Shown piece by piece: positions 61,201 to 64,000 of a stretch of DNA of 64,000 nt. The DNA comes from an uncultured Oscillospiraceae bacterium (lineage in GTDB: Bacteria; Bacillota; Clostridia; Oscillospirales; Oscillospiraceae), in contig CAJUNA010000044.1 of assembly GCA_910587645.1 (NCBI GenBank), positions 18,129 through 82,128 of the forward strand. Direction: 5' to 3'. The notes under the pieces are model-generated. The model worked only from the letters and a program-made list of their open reading frames with translations, was not told the origin of the DNA and did no database searches. Positions within the stretch are counted from its first letter, which is position 1. Every line of letters begins with the position of its first letter. The position numbers were made by a program, and so were the translations under genes.

Positions 61201-62016
61201 AATAATTTTGCAGACAAAAAGATTCAGCAGCTTATTAAAGGCATTGGGCTTATCAGAAATGGCATTATGGCGCAATATCTCCATAATTTGGTTGTAGATT
61301 TTCCCGCTATGCTCTTCCTTAAGAGTTTCCAATTTGCCATACGTAAGTGCCCTATGCTTAACATCATATGGTGCAGCATAACTGTCAAAAATACCGTTAT
61401 CTTTGAAATTTTTGTTCCAATGGCTGTATATGTCCTTTGTTTCCGACAAGCTGGCCCAAGAATCTTCAACATCGACAATACTGTTACAATATTCTGCCGT
61501 CCCGTTAACCCTTGAGGCATAAAGGCATAAGTAGCGTGTAGCTCTCAGGTTGGAGTAATATGTAAACAGTTGGCCACCGTTTTTGGACATTTTGGCCCTT
61601 TCTTTTTCGTATTCACTGCCCCAGGTTTTACATTCAACCATAAGAAACGGTTCACCCTCGGGAGTCCTGACCAATATGTCAACTCGACCGGAACGGCCAC
61701 GTCCAGAGGGATACGTCCACTCCAATTCAATACAGGCAGGCGCGTATCCCTTTTCCAACAGGCGATCCACACACTCCAAAACCACGAAATTTTCACTCTG
61801 TGAAAAATTGGCGGTCGTTCTTTCCCATACTTTTATAGCAACACCTAATGGATTTTCATTGGAATCGTAAATAATTTGCTGATTGTTAAAATCCACAAAA
61901 ATACAATATCCATCATGCTTTTGATAGCTTTTAAGATAAATTCCACTTTTCCCGTCTTGGGGAGTATACCCAATTGCTGTAATCAGTCGCTTGACAGCAT
62001 CTTCACTAAATTGCAT
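58252..62016 (-). CDS. Single-chain restriction-modification enzyme (type IIG-like)
   Basis: A 1254-residue fusion. Residues about 1-200 form a nuclease-like domain with D113 and E128-x-K130 (PD-(D/E)xK). Residues 390-780 are an HsdM-like adenine methyltransferase with QEAGQFFTPVPI, motif I DYACGSGHFL at 450-459 and NPPY at 566-569. From about 870 two HsdS-like target-recognition regions follow, separated by a helical spacer. No ATP-dependent translocase is present. The AT-rich composition differs from the host. It should methylate and cut at one bipartite target. It lies as cargo between tnpV remnant and oriT. Confidence 0.85.
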   Translation of the reverse strand: MQFSEDAVKRLITAIGYTPQDGKSGIYLKSYQKHDGYCIFVDFNNQQIIYDSNENPLGVAIKVWERTTANFSQSENFVVLECVDRLLEKGYAPACIELEWTYPSGRGRSGRVDILVRTPEGEPFLMVECKTWGSEYEKERAKMSKNGGQLFTYYSNLRATRYLCLYASRVNGTAEYCNSIVDVEDSWASLSETKDIYSHWNKNFKDNGIFDSYAAPYDVKHRALTYGKLETLKEEHSGKIYNQIMEILRHNAISDKPNAFNKLLNLFVCKIIDEADKNPEDELEFQWLESDTDESLQLRLNDLYKKGMWRFLEIEVIDYEQREVSEKLANIEDSLTRTWIMKMYTDTRLKKSPNFAFVEVQDDRTFELNAKVVREIVELLQAYKFRYEQKHEFLGNFFELLLNTSMKQEAGQFFTPVPITRFIISSLPLAELVQNRVDNRQDEPLPTVIDYACGSGHFLTEYMAQMQEIIDSKIDISHTSPRIKNLIQSWQGFTKFLWAKDSVYGIDLDNRLVKTTKVSAFFNGDGEANIVWANGLDSFTKSEVFRGKLVGASGQDNGKFDILISNPPYSVDAFKSTINYGEESFELYSGLTDNSSEIECLFVERMKQLLKVDGWAAVILPSSILTNSGIHAKARAILLKYFKVKAVVEAGSNTFMKTNTSTVILFLERRSNDDHINISRAIDRFFTSYHDVTVSGIENAFSVYVSNVYDRLAFEDYISLFSGTPSVTAKAHELYEDYVKTFGEDFRSKAIEVEKEKLLYFLLTYNQTIVLVKTGKGKEEKKFLGYEFSERRGHEGLHYLPGGTKLYDEINPLNPQKAGGYIYHAFLEEVVEIDKNLAKNISYRRMSGFVEFGTSKFDKVVNLGKAAFIQERATTRISRFALHRLDDISLMVKRGKSAKYGNSNIQIIKSGQARGYCHFDFSKHYFVSENFVSDERNLQKGDVLINSTGVGTAGRVTLFNLDGEYVVDSHVTIVRPNTEKVLPKYMLYALADIGFKNIEAMANGQSGQIELALNTVCGIKIPLPSLEIQQKIVAEIEQIENKEQFVSAQITEHYYTIEHIFDPISASHTELLGKLAECNPPKVDIPNDTLISFVEMAAVSNNGHIVSAVDRPMLEVRKGSYTYFQENDIIIAKITPCMENGKCALAMGLTNGIGMGSSEFHVFRCGAEILPKYLFGYLNRQVIRQEAEKVMTGSSGHRRVPIGFYQQLLIPVLPLSDQQKIATQIQQAEDQITQLDARLSALKAKKESVLKKYL

Positions 62017-62047
62017 GGATGTCCCTCCCCTCTATCTATACAGAGTA

Positions 62048-62077
62048 AGTATATCACAATTGCCCCAGACTTGCCAA
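62048..62077 (-). promoter_or_regulatory. Promoter of the restriction-modification gene
   Basis: Minus strand TTGGCA (62077-62072), 18 bases, TATACT (62053-62048), about 30 bases before the start codon. Confidence 0.6.
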
Positions 62078-62119
62078 TACATATTTACGAAAAATTTATT
62101 AAAAAGCAGTTAGTATGGC

Positions 62120-62148
62120 TTGACAATTTTGCTCTATTGTGGTAATGT
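62120..62148 (+). promoter_or_regulatory. Promoter toward oriT and mobC
   Basis: TTGACA (62120-62125), 17 bases, TAATGT (62143-62148), just before the oriT-like hairpin. It probably drives mobC and the relaxase gene. Confidence 0.6.
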
Positions 62149-62186
62149 AATATTTGCTTATTTGGATGAACTGAATACGGCTTTTC

Positions 62187-62265
62187 AGCCGGTACATAGA
62201 CAACCACACAAGAACCCCAGCGAGAGGAAAGCTCCCGCTGGGGTTGGTGCGTCTATGTACCGGCT
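62187..62265 (+). other. oriT-like hairpin, right element
   Basis: AGCCGGTACATAGAC (62187-62201) pairs perfectly with 62251-62265; inside, AACCCCAGCG (62213-62222) pairs with CGCTGGGGTT (62236-62245). The arm sequence (CCGGTACATAGACAACC) is close to that of the left-element structure (CCGGTCACATACACAACC). The next 295 bases, up to mobC, carry no gene. Confidence 0.62.
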
Positions 62266-62559
62266 TCTTTTTTGCCCCTGACAACTGAATGACCGTCCGA
62301 GAGTGATAATTGCGCCAAGACCTCCCGACCCAGGGAGTGAGCGAGACAACGCCGCCGAAAGGGGGCGGAACACTCCCGGATAGAACGGCACTTTACCCAA
62401 TGCTCCGCAAAAAGAAGCCACCGACCGACAGCCCGCAACCCTGTCTTGTGGGGTAGCGAGCATAGCTTTTGTGTTGCCGGGGGCACCCCAAAAGCGGGTG
62501 GCACTCTGCGCCGAGAGGGGTTCCACCCCTATCACCCCGGCCAGAAAGGAGCGGATCAA

Positions 62560-62865
62560 ATGACCGACAGAAAGAGAACGACAGCCATCCAGGTGCGGGT
62601 GACTGAGCAGGAAAAGCGAAAGCTGGAGCGTCAGGCCAAGCGGTGCGGCCTGTCCCTGTCCGGGTATCTCCGGCGGGTGGGCGCTGGAAAACCTGCGACG
62701 GTGTTTCCCAGCCAGCGGTTCCATGTCCTCTATCAGCAGGTAAACACCCTGCGGGATAACCTCACCACCCAGCCCATGGAGCGGACAGCGGCCCAACTGG
62801 ACGAGTTGGCGGGGGAAATTCTAACCGCTTATACCAGCGAGGGAACGGACGATGGCGACAACTAA
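62560..62865 (+). CDS. Relaxosome accessory protein MobC
   Basis: A 101-residue ribbon-helix-helix protein (AIQVRVTEQEKRKLERQAKR, then GLSLSGYLRRVG). It is homologous in layout to the left-element MobC but clearly diverged. ATG 62560 has AAAGGA at 9-base spacing. It overlaps the relaxase start by 14 bases, so the two are translated together. Confidence 0.85.
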   Translation: MTDRKRTTAIQVRVTEQEKRKLERQAKRCGLSLSGYLRRVGAGKPATVFPSQRFHVLYQQVNTLRDNLTTQPMERTAAQLDELAGEILTAYTSEGTDDGDN

Positions 62866-63826
62866 AATCTGGCCTGTCAAGGACAGCCTGGCCCGTGTGG
62901 TGGACTACGCCCAAAACCCGGATAAGACCGTCTACTCGGATTTGCGGAAAGTTCTCCATTACGCCGCCAACGAGGAGAAGACCGTTGAGGGTGAGGAACG
63001 GGCTATGTTCGTCACCGGCGTGAACTGCAACCGGGACACCGCTTTTCAGGAAATGCAGGCGGTCAAGGAGCGGTTTGGCAAAACGGGCGGTAATGTGGCC
63101 TATCACGCTTACCAAAGTTTCAAACCCGGTGAAGTCACCCCGGAGCTATGCCATCGGCTCGGGCTGGAACTGGCAAAACGGATGTGGGGCGACGAGTATC
63201 AGGTATTGGTTGCCACCCACTTCAACACCGGCACCTATCATAACCACTTTGTCATCAATTCCGTGGGCCTGTGGGATGGCAGGAAATTCAACTGCGGCAA
63301 ACAGGCCTACTATCAGTTTCGCCAGTTGTCGGACGATTTATGCAGGGAATACCAGCTTTCCATCATCAAAAATCCGAAAGGAAAAACGCCCCGGAGCATT
63401 TACTTTGCTGAAAAGAGGGGTGAACCCACCAAGTACAACCTGATGAGGGAAGCCCTGGACGCCGCCATCAAGGTCAGTGTGGACGGGAACGACCTGCGGA
63501 AAGCCCTCCGGGAGCAGGGCTATGAACTGGATACCAACCCCACCCACAAATACGCCACCCTGCGGCGGATTGGGAGTAAAAAGGCGGTGCGGCTGTACCG
63601 GCTGGGAGAGGGCTACGATCTCCTGGCTCTCCGGGAACGTATTGAGGAAAACCGCCAGCGGTACGCCTATGACCTGGGCTATCAGCGGTACAAGCCCATC
63701 CCCATCCAGCGGCACCACCCCAAACACTTACAGTTGAACGGCTCTTTCAGCACAGTAAAGAAGATTGGTGGTTTCCGGGGACTGTATCTCCACTACTGCT
63801 ATGTCAACGCCAATTTGAAATTGTAA
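62852..63826 (+). pseudogene. Relaxase truncated by an IS21-family insertion
   Basis: The frame encodes 324 residues with the nickase region VAYHAYQSFKPGEVTPELCH and the histidine motif HFNTGTYHNHFVINSVGL. It runs to GGFRGLYLHYCY and then changes to VNANLKL and stops. The family continues for another hundred or so residues here. The change coincides with the inverted-repeat end of an IS21-like element. The nickase part may still be made. Confidence 0.8.
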
Positions 63827-64000
63827 GAAAACGCCGAAGAAATTTTGTAGTTTTTCGGCGGGGGGGGTAACAAAACTAAGCGTTTCCTTGCTCAAAAAGA
63901 GTGTTCACAATTTGCTGTTTCTGGCGCATGAATTCCTTGCGTTCTTTCAGCCGGTAAGACTCACCTTTGATGTTGATAACGGTGCAGTGATGCAGTACAC
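63798..64000 (-). mobile_element. IS21-family insertion sequence, left end
   Basis: From about 63798 the relaxase frame is lost. The junction has TGTCAACGCC and the palindrome CAATTTGAAATTG (63811-63823), as seen at ends of some IS21 elements, then a run of eight to nine G and the istB gene tail. Exact ends and target duplication cannot be fixed from one side. Confidence 0.7.
63876..64000 (-). CDS. istB: IS21-family helper ATPase IstB, C-terminus
   Basis: The minus-strand frame runs from the window edge to the TAG stop at 63878-63876. It ends LHHCTVINIKGESYRLKERK followed by EFMRQKQQIVNTLFEQGNA. The LHHC...I...GESYRLK block is the known end of IstB-type DnaA-like ATPases, which assist the IstA transposase. 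Only the last 40 residues are in view. Confidence 0.82.
   Translation of the reverse strand, partial: VLHHCTVINIKGESYRLKERKEFMRQKQQIVNTLFEQGNA

Larger units (their letters stand above)
57990..64000 (+). mobile_element. Tn4451-like mobilisable element, right copy
   Basis: Plus-strand order tnpV remnant, cargo (restriction-modification gene on the minus strand), oriT-like hairpin, mobC, relaxase repeats the plan of the left element in inverse orientation. The relaxase is interrupted by an IS21-family element that extends past the window. Its recombinase, if still present, would lie beyond the window. Confidence 0.65.

Noticed and set aside
58252..62016. Type I restriction system
   Set aside because: No HsdR motor domain and no separate subunits; nuclease, methyltransferase and specificity parts are on one chain.
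1..64000. tRNA, rRNA or T-box elements
   Set aside because: No cloverleaf with a GTTCRA-type arm, rRNA segment or T-box core was recognised anywhere; a covariance-model scan would be needed to exclude short or degenerate cases.

Overview
The window looks like the chromosome of a strictly anaerobic, spore-forming, amino-acid-fermenting member of the Clostridia, most like the gut Oscillospiraceae (Flavonifractor/Oscillibacter-type). The basis is the UGA-encoded selenoprotein glycine reductase, a spoVAC gene, a long-form urocanate hydratase, formyl-THF synthetase, DUF1576/DUF3786/DUF3343 genes and a GC-rich host background. No rRNA or tRNA gene and no CRISPR array was recognised. Genus-level placement is inference.

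Layout. 1-170: tail of a LysR-type regulator. 230-8811: glycine reductase locus, with a tandem glycine riboswitch, grdX, grdE, grdB (Sec), trxB, trxA, grdA (Sec), a strong terminator, grdC, grdD and a small orphan gene. 8834-11849: selenium-type module (DUF3343, TusA-like and YedE on the minus strand, divergent from a class V aminotransferase/cysteine desulfurase). 12053-21393: spoVAC, dcd, hflX, a membrane GDPD, GNATs, a YigZ protein, a MATE exporter and a secreted 3D-domain protein with an unusual TGTAAC site array. 21633-31298: one-carbon/folate region on the minus strand, made of fau-DUF1576-folD-fchA, fhs with a long leader, and folT-folC-HExxH peptidase behind a THF riboswitch. 31329-34357: DUF3786, CBS/DRTGG pyrophosphatase and DUF1643 genes. 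34531-41522: histidine degradation (hutH, hutU, hutI, ftcD, cyclodeaminase) with a divergent TrpR-like yerC. 41581-53082: pyrG, pstSCAB, rpiB, and the heat-shock genes hrcA-grpE-dnaK and dnaJ, with an alien alpha/beta hydrolase between dnaK and dnaJ. 53100-64000: mobile DNA.

How the genes work together. Glycine is reduced to acetyl phosphate by the Grd complex, using thioredoxin as electron donor and selenium taken up and handled by the neighbouring YedE module. Histidine is degraded to glutamate and formimino-THF. The formimino group enters the folate pool (cyclodeaminase, FchA, FolD, Fhs), where Fhs can recover ATP and formate. Glycine and THF riboswitches tune the two sides. FolD lacks the Lys and Gln that family members use for cyclohydrolase activity, which fits a division of labour with the adjacent FchA.

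Mobile region. Two Tn4451-like mobilisable elements lie head to head. The left one (minus strand: tnpV remnant, oriT-like hairpin, mobC, relaxase, tnpW-like, serine recombinase) ends just upstream of the hrcA promoter. The right one (plus strand: tnpV remnant, oriT-like hairpin, mobC, relaxase) carries a 1254-residue single-chain restriction-modification enzyme and has its relaxase cut by an IS21-family element that runs off the window.
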